In this document: positions 34,826 to 46,149 of the stretch, piece by piece | Numbering within the stretch: position 1 is the stretch's first letter | Layout of the letters: each line of letters starts with the position of its first letter | Assembly (NCBI GenBank): GCA_947095585.1 | Contig: OX352761.1 | Coordinates: 90,764,833 to 90,828,832, forward strand | Direction of reading: 5' to 3' | Source of the DNA: Nephrocerus scutellatus | Lineage: Eukaryota; Arthropoda; Insecta; Diptera; Pipunculidae | DNA: 64,000 nt | The notes under the pieces: generated by a model | The model's database searches: none | The model's input: only the letters and a program-made list of their open reading frames with translations | Told to the model about the DNA's origin: nothing | Program-made: the position numbers and the translations under genes

Positions 34826-35776
34826 ATTTGGCTCTACAACCGCGGTCCGGTCCTGGCCTCCTGCAAAACGTCTCTCAACCGGTCCCGATTTCGAGCCGTC
34901 ATACCGCGGACTCTTTGGTAGAGCTTCCGCGCCTGGTGCGGTCCTTGATCTGTGTACTGTTCTAGTTCACGGATGAGATTCTTCTCCCAGGCTGCTTTCT
35001 TTCGCCGGTGAACTGTTTTTTCATATCTTTATATTCATCTTTGCCTGCCCGCGTTTTATGAGATTGTTGCATTGCTCGGCACGCAACATTCTTTCGTTCA
35101 GTTGCTAGCTCACATTCGTCATCGAACCAGTCGTTCCGATCTCTACGACTGCTGCCTAAAATGGAGTCCGCAGTACTAATGACAGTACTTTTAAGGCGTG
35201 TCAATTTCTCTTTTACGCCTGTCAGCTCAGCCCCAGGATTTACTCTCCATGCATTTAGGCCGAGTCCTATCGCTTGACCGTACTTGTTTCTGGTCTCTTC
35301 GTTGCGAAGGGCAGCCGTATTGACTCGAATCTGATTCGCCTCGGTCACCTCGATACGTTCGTACCGTCATCAGGTTTTGGTTGTGGCGGCGGTCTATCAA
35401 CACGTGGTCTATCTGGTTGCGAGTGGGTCCATCAGGAGATATCCAGGTGGTTTTGTGGATAGTTTTACGCGCAAACCTTGTACTCGGAACGACCAAATTC
35501 GCTTGCTGCCATCTCTATGACTCGTTGTCCATTATCATTAGTGTTCTCGTGTATGCTATGGGTGCCAATGTACTGCCTGAATACTGGCTCCCTACCTATT
35601 TTAGCATTCTTATCCCCCAGAATGATTTTTACATCATACTGAGGACAGGCATGGAGTTCCCGTACGACTGATTTAAATAATTCTTCTTTTTCATCATCTG
35701 TGGAATCCTCTGTAGGTACGTTTATAAGACTTATGTTTTTAAATTTGCCCCGCACACGAAGGGTGCAGCCGTTCAT
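34826..35776 (-). pseudogene. RTE-type LINE with internal deletion (endonuclease joined to 3' end)
   Basis: Minus-strand order: the endonuclease start DEKEELFKSVVRELHACP at about 35690, VKIILGDKNAKIGREPVFRQ with GDKNAKIG for GDFNAKVG, YIGTHSIHENTNDNGQRVIE, then a shifted frame with KTIHKTTWISPDGPTRNQID and HVLIDRRH. The linker follows: RNDWFDDECELATERKNVAC and QSHKTRAGKDEYKDMKKQF to about 34980. At about 34912 it jumps to the 3' end, seen as TTTGGCTCTACAACCGCGGTCCGG on the plus strand at 34839. That 3' end also occurs at 43660 and 48975. The whole reverse transcriptase is missing. Confidence 0.85.
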
Positions 35777-36088
35777 TTATTGCTTTAAGGCCGATAACGG
35801 ACCGTTAAGGTTGAACAGCAAATTCAACAAACGCAGAAACAAAGCCAGGAACTGACGCAGGATTTGAACTCAAAATTGACACTAAATACCGCAAAATGTG
35901 AAAGTGCGTCATTAAGTTTAACATTGTATGAAATAAAAACCTCGTCTACGCTATGTTGTACTGTGCCGTGCTCAATAAGCAGCTATCCTGTCTCTCTTCT
36001 GACTCTTTTCAGATTATTTATTTTTCCAAGTTCGAGTGTTTTGAAATTTATTCGTATTTTTTTAACACATGAGTTGAAATTACATTCT

Positions 36089-36761
36089 TTTTAAATTCTC
36101 TATATTAACTTCACTTGCCCGTGGGTCGTCGGTCGGTCGGTCGTCGGTCGGTCGTCTGTCGTGGATTCTTGCGATCAATTTTTAACCCACTTCCCATGGC
36201 CCGATTTTATTGAAATTTTGCACACTTGCGTATTTCCGGAGACAACACTTTCTATTAAATTTTGAGGCCCCTCGGGCTGCGGGGTCGGGGGGCTCCCAAA
36301 CAAAAATTTTAAAAAATTTACCCGATTTTCTTCAAATTTTACACACATGGTATAACCAATAAACAATACTTTTTCTTCACTTCAACTTACATTTTTATTA
36401 TATACTGAATTGTATTTGTATTGATGTCGTTTTTTTTGTTGTCGATATCAACTTACAGATAGAACAACAAGTTTTCACAATATTCTGTCATTTGGCGTTT
36501 TCATAAATTAGTTCAGAGCAGTCAAAGAGTTCTCAAGATAAATGTTCGTGTTTCTTATTTGCTCAGAGTATGAGCGTGCTCTAAGTTCTCAGAATAAAAT
36601 GATCTGAGCTTTTTCAATTTTAACATCTGATGTCAAATGTTTGTTTCGATGATTTTCTCCTACAATAAAAAAAAGTGGCCCAGGATCGAGGGGCTCCCAT
36701 ATCAATTTCTGCGATTAGAGAATTTAGATGAAAAATTTTAATTTTTATGGGTTGTTTTTTT
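36089..36761 (+). mobile_element. HINE-like element, third subfamily, copy b (inverted relative to copy a)
   Basis: It begins TTTTTAAATTCTCTATATTAAC and ends TAGAGAATTTAGATG, hairpin, GGGTTGTTTTTTT. The GTCGGTCGGTCG tract lies at about 36124-36155. It shares with copy a (30548-31473) the roughly 300-base insert that holds TCTGATGTCAAATGTTTGTTTCG. It lacks the about 250 bases with the TCTC and CCACCA tracts that copy a has. Confidence 0.9.
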
Positions 36762-38759
36762 CTGTGATTTAAATGGTAACTTAATGTACTATAAAGACGT
36801 AATTGCTCGAATACATTAGATACCGATGTTGGACGGAATACACTGTGGCATATTTCTCGCCTTTATTTCGATATGTTTACCATTTTTCACTTACCTAAAT
36901 ATAATATTTTGTCTTTAACGTTTTGTAATTATCTAGTAGTGTTGACAAAAACTATTAAAAAAGGTTTTTAAGAGAACTGATAAAATTTAACTTACCATTG
37001 GATGACGTTGAAAAAAGAAAACTGCGCGCTATATCGCTCCAACCGTATCGATTTCTGAAACAAACAAGATTTTTGTTTTAAGAGTATTGTAGGATTATCG
37101 AAATACAAAATTACAAATTTCAAGGTCGTGAAAAATTATGTTAAAAATGGAAGTCTTAACAGACACAAGACAAAGGTAATAAATCTTCCATAACACAATG
37201 CCTATTGTTTATTTTGACTGATTTCATAATAGGATATATTCAAGCAGACGAACGGATGAAAATAACGACGGAAATGGTGTATTTCGTATATCCACTCTAA
37301 CGAGAAAATACTTAAGTAATTACGGAACTTCCAGTGAACCAATACCTACAAACCGTACATAATTTCACATGTGAAATCCAGATAGAAGGCTGGATCTCAG
37401 AAACGCTATAATGAAATAAATCTGTTAACTATTTAGAAAATCAAATGTGTTCACAACAGTATGGTGAGAATATACAAATTATTTAAAATAATTTTGAAAC
37501 ATTAACTTTAACGCATACACAGGAAATCGACGACGAGTTATATGACCAAAGAAGCTAAAGTGTCCATGCTATTATTAACTCAAGTTTAATGTTATATAAC
37601 AATCTGGATAATAGATGGCATCACTGACACAAAGCCTGAAAATGTATATAAACGAAATGACTTTCAATAATCAGATCACGTTAAGTCGTAATGATTTGAG
37701 GATATCATCGTTAATTAATTATTTTTTGTAACCAAATTACGGAAGAAAATTATGTTGTGTCGTGTGTGACACGTGAATCAATCACATTTCTTGAACATTT
37801 CTAAGGCATAACAATTGTTTATTTCTTCGGCAAAAAGAACCACATCTTTCTCTTTTACAACGATATAAAACGATATCCACGTACTGATCCGAGACTTTGG
37901 GCTCATCAAAAAGTAAACATAAGTCTGTGTCGCGTTTGAAAGGGAAGTTTGGTGTAGAAATATTTGCCACGAAAGACACTGCTGGAGCCTCTTACCATAA
38001 ATGATGATAATAATTCCGTCACTTCAAAAACAAAATTCTTGTGGTTGAAATTTGTCTACGCCAAAACAAGAAGTGTTTTTTTCAAAACTATAGTGCGGTT
38101 TACAATAAAAACAGTTCAGCAGACAACGAGAATATTATACAAACCACACAAAGATAAAGAACATCATGCCACAGAACTGGCCAAAGTTAGCGAAGCACGC
38201 TATGGAAACAAGAGACAAAAGAGAAATTCGAAAAACAATAAAAGGACGAACATTTAAGCACACGTTTTCGTTTGCATAATTGAAGGAGGCTACTATATAG
38301 AAATTCTAGGCAAGTTATGAAAATAAGATTTAAAAAAATGACAAGTGTGAAGAAAATGAAATAAAGGATTTCTCTGAACAAAGTGTTCGTCCCCTTCCAA
38401 AATATGGCGGATCTTGTTTTCTCTCTGGTTCTTGTTCTTGTTCTTGTTTTATTCAAAAATTCCAAAGAAATTATAAAAACATGCGATTTGTAAAAACAAT
38501 TCGTATGGTGACCTGTTGATCAAGGTACTGACTTTAGAAATATACCTATAAAGTGCTCATTATGGTGCTCATGGTATAAAACCATGAAGGCGATTGATTG
38601 AAAGGTTTGGCAGTCACATGCATAAATACATCATTGTGAAGGTGCACAGGATTTTTTCAACAAACCGTGCGTGAGCTGAGTTAGATGTTGATTTGATACA
38701 GAAACCTCGATGAAGCATATGTGCTACCGACGTTAGTCATGAAAAATGGTTCCTTTTGA
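36762..38759. other. AT-rich stretch without a supported gene
   Basis: Two overlapping open frames (37782-37979 minus and 37964-38257 plus) have no domain that I recognise and no splice or codon signal that would support them. Nothing else was seen. Confidence 0.4.
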
Positions 38760-40260
38760 TGTTGAAGGATACCAGTATCCTAAGGTCAACGACGCAAAAA
38801 GGCCAAAAGTCTTGACCTTGCTAAGAAGAGCCTGTGATGCAGCAATACCGAGGAAAGTATTAATCGGCGAACTTAATTATACGGCCTAGATGGCCGAGGA
38901 AGTTCTCCAGGCAGCCAGCAAGGTATAGGAAATAGAATGACCACAGGACCAGATAATAGCCCTACCGTGGCATTAAAATTCACAATTAGGAACTATACAA
39001 ATATACAAGCAAGCTTGATTCGTGCATAAAAGAAGGACTGTTCCCATTGAAGTGGAAAAACAGAGACTTTTCCTACTCCCTAAAGGGTAAAAAACACCAT
39101 CCTCATACCGTCCTATATGTATGCGCGACACAACAGACACGATTTCTGAAAGAATTATCGGGGTTAGTCTACAGGAACCCGTGGTACAATGAGGAGATCT
39201 TGCAGAAAATCAATATGGGTTCCGCGAAACGAGCTTAAAAATTTATGTCAGTGAATTTGTTCAAAAGTTGACACAACAAGCGGTATATGGGAAGGGAGGA
39301 ACTAAAAAATAATGCACTACAGTCAGCCTCGATATCAAGAATGCATTCAATTCAGCCAAACGGAGTTGCATAATCAGTGAATTACGTCGGAGAGAGGTCC
39401 CGTCGTACATTTTGAGGTTGATGGCAGATTACTTAAGTAACAGAATTCCTCTATGCAATACTGACATTGGCCTGAAAGAATATAAAGTAACAGGAGGAGT
39501 ACCTCAGGGGTCTGTGCTTGGCCCGTACAACGGTATATTTAGGCCCCAAATATCCGAAGAGGCGGAGATTGCCAGTTTGCCAGATGACATTGAACTAGTT
39601 GTTATGGCGAAAGACACGGGTGAAATAACCGCATTATGTAATGCAAAAATTAGAACAATGCGGCAGTGGCTAACGTCAATCGCATAACAGTTGGCAGAAC
39701 ATAATATCTAGTAGGAAAAAAAACAACCCATAAAAATGTTTCATATACATTTTCCAATAACCAAAAGTATACTATATTCCACTAAAAACGCTTAAAATAA
39801 AAACACATGCGAAGCACTGCAACCAACAACAAAACAACCCCGATCATAAAGCAAAGCAGCGCACCAGCGCACACAGAAAACAAATAATGAATAAGATTAA
39901 CTACTAAAGAAAGATGTCGGCCGTTAGAACCTGGTAAATAAGATGGGTCCAGTCAACTATCCCAAATTTGCTGGGCATATGTGCTTCCGCTTATACCTCT
40001 TAAGCTCGAAAGTTCCTCCACTGTACTTTACGTGAGGGTATAGCAGAAGATGTGAAACATCTTTTCTTCCATGTCCCACGTTTTGCAGGAGAAAGACAGG
40101 ATCTCTCAGAGTAAATACGACTCAACTTTTTACCAGAAAACATAGCGAATCCATGCTACTAAATGATGGGATATGGATTGCATTTAGTTCAATGTCTTCC
40201 AGAAAAATGCAGCGCCTACGGTGTGTCGAGCATGAGAGAAGGAATGAAGAAATGTAACAC
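38760..40260 (+). pseudogene. R1-clade LINE remnant, interrupted by a truncated HINE-like element
   Basis: In shifting frames: LTLLRRACDAAIPR near 38815; TGPDNSPTVALKFTIRNYTN at about 38955; KEGLFPLKWK and LLPKGKK-like blocks at about 39030-39090; AYLSNRIPLCNT-like and EYKVTGGVPQGSVLGP at about 39480; PDDIELVVMAKDTGEITALC (palm, PDD for ADD) at about 39580; RTMRQWLTSIA to 39687. A HINE piece occupies 39715-39885. After it comes a C-terminal block, DVKHLFFHVPRFAGERQDL, at about 40050-40100, with the cysteines degraded. Stops and frameshifts occur throughout. It would be R1-like by the EYRVTGGVPQGSVLGP and HVFFHCPRF blocks, but it is not in rDNA. Confidence 0.85.
39715..39885 (-). mobile_element. 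HINE-like element, second subfamily, 3' part only
   Basis: AAAACAACCCATAAAAATG at 39722 is the hairpin end. It is followed by CCAAAAGTATACTATATTCCACT and the AACACATGCGAAGCACTGC block, as in the copy at 33248-33647. The sequence leaves the family at about 39885 and the R1-type LINE resumes, so the piece may be a truncated insertion. Confidence 0.75.
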
Positions 40261-40442
40261 AGTAAAGTGATCAGAATGAAGAAGGAAAAGAAATAAAATA
40301 TTAACAATAGCTATCGCTGAGAGCCTGTGTTTTAGTCAGTAAAAATCTAAGACTCGCACATGTGAAGTTTTTTTAAAGATTTGCCACCTACTCCATAAAA
40401 ATATATACATTCACTTTTATACATATAGGTTAAATATAATAT

Positions 40443-40790
40443 TGTTACGAAAATGTAAATAGAAAACTTTTATTGGATGAACTTTGTAAGCTCTTATTTT
40501 AAGCTTTGTATTGAATTACCATTGCGTGTTTTTGGGCTTAATATTATTTTTGGGAACTCGTATATAAGATCATGCAGAAAGATTTATATAAAATGATAGC
40601 ATTACGAGAATATACCTACAAGCACTTTCGTGCGTTTCATATATTTAGTTGAATTTGTATTACTTGAATATGGTGAGTTTTATATAGGAATTTACAAGGT
40701 GATCTGATACTTGTAAGCATTTTTGCTTTTCCGGTCTTCTAGTGTGCTTTTGCTCGGAGACACAACACTTCCTGAAGGACCTATCATTGT
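40443..40790 (+). mobile_element. Possible LTR fragment
   Basis: It starts TGTTACGAAAATG, similar to the start of the solo LTR at 28268, and has a TATA-like CTCGTATATAAGATC at about 40557. The stretch ATATGGTGAGTTTTATATAGG at 40669 is closely similar to the sequence that directly precedes the H2A fragment at 18602. No matching LTR end is visible before the hAT terminus at about 40793, so the call is tentative. Confidence 0.4.
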
Positions 40791-40792
40791 GA

Positions 40793-43362
40793 TTTCCGGG
40801 CGGGAATTCCCGGGAATTTTTTCCATTTTCTAGTTCCCGTTCCCGGGAAAAAAATTAAAATTCCCGGGATTTTCGAGATTTTTTGGTTCCATTTTGAAGT
40901 TATAATTTTTCAAATAGCGTCAATAATATTTTTTATTTCATCTGTATAACGAATATATGCCTGCTCAAAAAACACCATACATAAGTTTTTTATAAATTTA
41001 TTGCGTATTAACAAGGACAGTACATGAAAACATACCAAGAAATGTTTATGTAAATAGCCTATATTTTCAAACGAAGTCTGATGACATGAATATAAAAGTT
41101 TTATGTATTCTTAATTGGTATCATAACAAAGGACAAAAAAATTAGTTAGCTGCAAGACTTTAAATGTTGTAATTTCCAGAAATCGCTGTTAAAAAATAGG
41201 ATAATCCATTTTGAGACATACTCTTCTCAATTCAGAGTGGATCTCAGCAACATACGTGGGCTGAGAATGAATTCTTTCTCTGTGTTTAATTATGTACATG
41301 TCCACAGGCCAGCAATTCTGGCACTGAGTGAAACTCAGGTGTTTGATAATTCTGATGTATCGGAATTTAATCTGCCTAGGTATAGCTTGGTGCCATTATT
41401 TTTCTCTCGACGCGGACTCGCAATCTATGTTCGGAGTGATGTTGAGTTTCAGCTTTTGCTTCAACTTAGCCAAAGTTCCAAACCGGAATTCAATTTCAAT
41501 TGGCTCAAAGTTAAGGTACAAGAGCGCAACATCTACTACTGTTTCCTTTACAGAAGCCCCCACTTAGACAGTGTTTCAACCCAGAGTGAGTTTGAAGCAC
41601 TGTCTGATTCAATATTAAGAATTGACACAAAACATGAAATCGTTATTGATGGCGATTTCAATCTACACAATTCTGGGTGTCTTCGCCACTCTGGCCAGAC
41701 AACACCCGAAGGAAGGTGTGTTGAGTTATTCGCTAAGTTTATTCACCTTTATCAGCTTGTAAATGAGCCTCTAGGCTCGTCAGACAATTGTATAATATCA
41801 GCTAATTTCTCGTTAATAAACCACGTAGTTAGAGAAAAAACTCCCATGGCAATACGAGAAAGCCAATTGGGACGGCCTTAACAACTTCTTTGAGAGAATT
41901 AACTGGTCGCTGTTTTTTCGCGATAGCAACGTGGATGCCACCGCGGATGCAATCACAAACAGCATTATTATTGGTATGAGAAAGTTTATCCCTTTCAGGA
42001 ATAAGTCTATCAAATCAAAGGAAGATGGATGGTATGACTTGAGCTGTAAAGAGGCTTCTAGGATTAGAGATGCTTTCGGTTGTACAAAGCCGAGGAAAAC
42101 CGAAAAAAGTTTAAACGAGCAAGAAATGATTGCAATGCCCAAAAAATCTGGATACATCCATCTATATTATAATCACGGCATTAATTTAGCTGTTCTGGGT
42201 GTAATTTATAAGAAAGATGAAAATATCAATCCCAGTCCTGATGAAATAGAAATAATTGAAAATGAGCATAACTCGGCTCCCGATTATTTGTATGAGTCTG
42301 AAGGCAGCGATGACCGAAGCGACGGTGATACTATAACCGCAAGATGTGAACGTGATAATATTAATGGTGCGTTGTCAATAGTAAAAAAAATTTAAAATTC
42401 TTTAAACTAAACTCAATTTTACAACAACATGTCAAAGAAAAGAACGGAGTTGAACTAAGTTTGCTACTAGATTGCAAGTCTAGGTGGAATAGCATTTTTA
42501 AAAATTTCTGACTCAGTTAAAAAGGCATCCCTAACATTACCCGATGACAATATAATTTCCAACTGTTATCAGATATTTTAAGCGCATGCTCATGCGATTT
42601 TAAAATTTTTATTTGATACTTAGCGCGAAAATAATGATGATATTTCCAGAGAACTGTTGGAACTTTTGTCTATTATGTAGTACGAACGAATGAACCAAGA
42701 TCTTGTGTCATTAGCAAAATAGCTGACTTGCCTACTTCTTCAAAAATGTAATAATTCGTTATGCTCAACTGACTGCCAGTAGATTATTCCGTAAAGACGA
42801 GACGTTGAAATTGAAAACGCAGACCAAAGAGAATATTTATACGGGGAAGATAGTCAAACATTGAATTCGAATATAACTGAAAGATTCACTAGTGCTATAA
42901 ATGCAGCACAAAAAAATGGAAACCAGTTCAACATGGAATGAGACAAAAAATCTTCAAAAATAATTTCAGATATATAAGAGTACTACAAATACTACTAAAA
43001 CCTGTAAGTTGCAATAATGACAATCGAGCCTACTTCAATTGAAAGAGAGGACATTCTAAGTTTCGTCAAACTTTTGTACCAAAAAAATATCGTCTTTTAG
43101 TGTTTACTCGCTTAATTGCCTTAAAAATTTATTTCTTGAAAAAAAACGGAAATTCAACCAAAATATTAATTATGAACAATCTGAAATAATTTTGTGCTAT
43201 TTTTTTAATATATTTTATGTTAATATTTGTGTACGTATGTATATATTTTACATGTTTAAATAAATTAAATGTTGTATTAAAAACCACCTTAATGTAATAT
43301 TTTGAATTTTCCCGGGATTCCCGGGAACAAAAAATTGCCGGGAAATGATACCTTCTAGTTGA
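40793..43362 (+). mobile_element. hAT-type DNA transposon with a nested LINE
   Basis: The termini are rich in CCCGGGAA: GATTTCCGGGCGGGAATTCC on the left and, on the reverse strand, CATTTCCCGGCAATTTTTTG with TTCCCGGGAATCCCGGG on the right. They form long, gapped inverted repeats. The transposase survives on the plus strand at 42160-43000: HGINLAVLGVIYKKDENI, LQQHVKEKNGVELSLLLDCK followed by SRWNSIF, NITERFTSAINAAQKNG. The LDCK-RWNS block is typical of hAT catalytic domains. Stops after 42390 break it. The N-terminal BED finger was not found because a LINE occupies 41230-42140. The 8-base target duplication is not clear (GGACCTAT against ATACCTTC). Confidence 0.8.
41230..42140 (+). pseudogene. 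Jockey/CR1-group LINE endonuclease, nested in the hAT element
   Basis: The 214-codon frame 41237-41881 is an apurinic-type endonuclease: LSNIRGLRMNSFSVFNYVHV (start), PAILALSETQVFD (catalytic Glu), YYCFLYRSPHLDS, EIVIDGDFNLHNSGCLRHSG (Asp and Asn). It then passes directly to LGSSDNCIISANFSL, where SDH reads SDN, after a deletion of the TLDL-type segment. Downstream frames hold ADAITNSIIIGMRKFIPF and LSCKEASRIRDAF of the linker and end near 42140. The 5' ORF and the reverse transcriptase are absent. Confidence 0.85.
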
Positions 43363-43639
43363 AACCTTAATCCTCCAAAAACGACTGTAAGGAAACGTTC
43401 TCAACGTTTTTCCTACTACTTTATCAGCTGGAACACTGCAATAGGCTTGTCGCGCTAAATTATTTGTTATTTTTCGTTCTAGTTATTAAATACTTTCTTC
43501 TTGATATTGTCTCTTGTTGTGTAGCTGTGTTTTGCAGAAATCTTGGGTGTCAGGGAGCCCAAACCGCAAGTCCAACTCTTTAAGGATTCTTTCGGAACTA
43601 ATCTCTGCGTCGTGCAAATAAAAAAAACACAACACAAGT

Positions 43640-44790
43640 TTATACATATTTTGCTCTACAACCGGGGTCTGGTCCGCACATAATCTCTCCATAGGTCCCG
43701 ATTTCGAGCCGATGTCATCCAGTTTGGCATCCGTAAAGTATGGGCGTCCTGTTCTACGCCATCCTTTCAGCGTATGCTTAGCCGGCATCGCTGTCGTGCT
43801 TCATAAATACTATGTAATGAAATTTCCGAGCAGAATCCTCTTCGCTGATGCGAGCTAGGTATTCTGCCCACCGGCGCCTACCGAGCTTAAATCAATTCAC
43901 GATGTCGACATCGCGGTAACGCTCGTAGATCTCATCTTTATATGATTCTCCGGAATCGTCCTTTCTCACATACGAGGCCAACAATCCTCCGTAAGACTTT
44001 TCTCTCGAACGCGGATAAGACGTCAGAATGCTTTTTGCTAGACACCAAAGTCTCGGATATATATGTAGGTACTGGTATGACTATTATTGGTATACAGACT
44101 AGCGTAAGCTTTGTTGACTGTGCGCAAAATTTTGGTTCCATGCTGTTATCTGCTGAAACAGTTGACCCGTGATAGTTAAAGGATTGGTCTACTTCAAATT
44201 CGCGCTCTACTATTTTAATTGAAGAACCAATGTTAGATGTTCTACTCGCAGACGTGGACACCATGTAATTTGTTTTGCTCTAATTTACGTGCAGCCCTAG
44301 ATTTCATGCCACCCACTTGATCTTGAAGAAAGCTTCCTGTACATCTCAGCGGTTAAGGCGGACTCAGGCCAGTCCATACCCTTGTCGGGTCCCGTAATAG
44401 ATGTTGATAGGCTTGATATTAATATGGATATTTTTACTTGGCTTATAACATTGGTCATGGTCAACTTACATAGTCGTGCCAATTTATTTGGGATGCCGAA
44501 TTCCCTCATTGCTTTTTAAAGTTTTACTCTAGCTATGCTATCTAGGCGGCTTTAAAGTATAAAAAAAGATGGTGTAGTGAGTTTTAAGGCTCTAGACATT
44601 TTTCCATCACCTGCCTAAGGGTGTAAATCTGATCAGTTGTTGATTTGCCTGGGATGAAGCCGTACTGGTATGCACCAATGATAATTTTAGCGTATGCGGT
44701 TATCCTGTGTTAAATGATAGAGGAGAAAATCTTACACGCGGTACTCAACAACGTTATACTATGATAATTGCTGCATGTTGTGAATGGCAC
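43640..44790 (-). pseudogene. RTE-type LINE, reverse transcriptase end
   Basis: The minus strand reads REFGIPNKLARLCKLTMTNV at about 44510 (thumb side of the palm), then FEVDQSFNYHGSTVSADNS at about 44190, then ERKVLRRIVGLVCEKGRFRR at about 43990. Weaker scraps RRAPVGRIPSSH and MTSARNRDLWRDYVR lie near 43870 and 43700. The last of these and the ...CTCTACAACCGGGGTCTGG 3' end (plus strand, about 43662) also occur at 34839 and 48975. The YADD palm motif is lost in a damaged stretch near 44250-44300. Confidence 0.8.
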
Positions 44791-44799
44791 TTGCAGCGA

Positions 44800-45455
44800 G
44801 GAAATTGAAAATCTCGCAATTCTCGGTATGTGCGTTAACGACAAGATTCGTTGGAATGCCCACATATTTACCGTCGCCAAAAACGCTTCGAAATGTTAAG
44901 TTTTCTTGCTCGGTGCAAGAAATATTTCACTCCCTCTGATCTGGCTACTATCTACAAGGCTTATATTCGCCCTAAACTTGAGTACAATTGGCATATCTGG
45001 TCTGGTGTGCCTAAAACTACCTGTCATCAGCTAGATAGAATAAAAAAACCGCGCGATAAAACTTATCGTTGTCACAAATAAAGAAAGTTCAATAGATTCG
45101 CTTGAACACTGCAGGAACGTTTCCTGCTTGTCACTGTTTCATCGTTTCTTCCACCAGCAGTGCTCAAGAGAAATAGCCTGTTGCATGCCACCTCTCCTTG
45201 AATTCAACCGCAATACACATGGCGATCTTAATGCTCATCAGTTTACCCTCAAGCGCATCTTCGGACGTACAGTTAAATTCAGAGATTTCTTCTTCAGCCG
45301 CACAACACGAATGTGGAATGTTCTACCAAGCTCTGTCTTCCCACATAACTATGATCCACAGGCATTCAAGGCACATGCTCATAGACATCTCCTTTTTTCT
45401 CCTCCTTTTCCTTAACGCCCACGCTGTGCCAAGCATATAGCCGAGCATTATAAGG
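44800..45455 (+). pseudogene. Jockey/CR1-group LINE, 3' end
   Basis: The plus strand reads EIENLAILGMCVNDKIRWNA in broken frames, RRQKRFEMLSFLARCKKYFT, SDLATIYKAYIRPKLEYNWH and HQLDRIKKPRDKTYRCHK to 45081. A second frame, 45128-45415, gives SLFHRFFHQQCSREIACCMP, FFFSRTTRMWNVLPSSVFPH and HAHRHLLFS and ends at a stop. It is the best copy of the C-terminus and serves as reference for the copies at 838 and 14827. The 5' part is missing; it lies next to the opposite-strand RTE-type LINE. Confidence 0.9.
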
Positions 45456-45946
45456 GTGCGAATCCGTGCGCGAATTATACAAAAAAATTCCAAGGAAACG
45501 ACAATGACTGACTTGGGGAATGTTGCAATCAATCCGTTTTTGGTGTGCCCGTGGCTATGGCAATTTCAGCTAAGGTGTCGCGTTAGCTTCTCCCTACTCT
45601 CGTCCACGGTTGTATTACTACTGTTTTTAAGGTGTCCAGGGGTGATTTTGCAGTTTTTTCCTCGTCCTTGTTTAATCACTCTCTGATCTGGAATTTAAGT
45701 GTGAAGAATCCAATTGTTAACATTGAAAATATTAAAAGGACTCTATTAGAAGGTTGTACAATTGTTTTAATTGTCTCGATCCTTTTGTAGGTCTGTACTT
45801 GAAGGTCTTTTATTATTTCTAATGACAGGCGCTCTTCTAGGGGTGTCTTCGCGTCGCGTTGTTGTATGATGGCTGACAAAGGTTGTAAGTTGTTAATTTC
45901 ACGAACATAGAAAAGTTTTTGGGGAGTTGGGGTTTTTTATGATAAA

Positions 45947-46146
45947 CTAGCAGAAATACCCTGCGTTTTCCGGCTGCCCCACCAAACTGACCGCCAAATG
46001 ACCTCCCGCCCACTGACATCCCTCCCACTGGGCTCCCACCCAGTGAACGGACTATGACGAACATTTATGAAATGAGCCAAATCAGTTCAGCCGTTCTCAA
46101 GTGATGCGGTTACCAATGAACATCATTTCATTTTTATTTATATAGA
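45947..46146 (-). mobile_element. Short non-autonomous Helitron
   Basis: On the minus strand it starts TCTATATAAATAAAAATGAA at 46146 and ends CTAG at 45950-45947, with A before and T after, as expected for a Helitron inserted in AT. The first part has the block CTGAACTGATTTGGCTCATT, and the middle has GTGGGCGGGAGGTCATTTGG. Only 200 bases long, no coding capacity. Confidence 0.85.
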
Positions 46147-46149
46147 TGT

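Noticed and set aside
37782..38257. Two overlapping frames on opposite strands that looked like a small gene pair
   Set aside because: No recognisable domain, no codon pattern and no splice sites of note.
41813..42157. Minus-strand frame of 114 codons
   Set aside because: It is antisense to the LINE linker sequence at 41880-42140.
45676..45879. Minus-strand frame of 67 codons with a possible membrane segment
   Set aside because: It reads like the end of a membrane protein, but nothing upstream continues it and I know no family for it.
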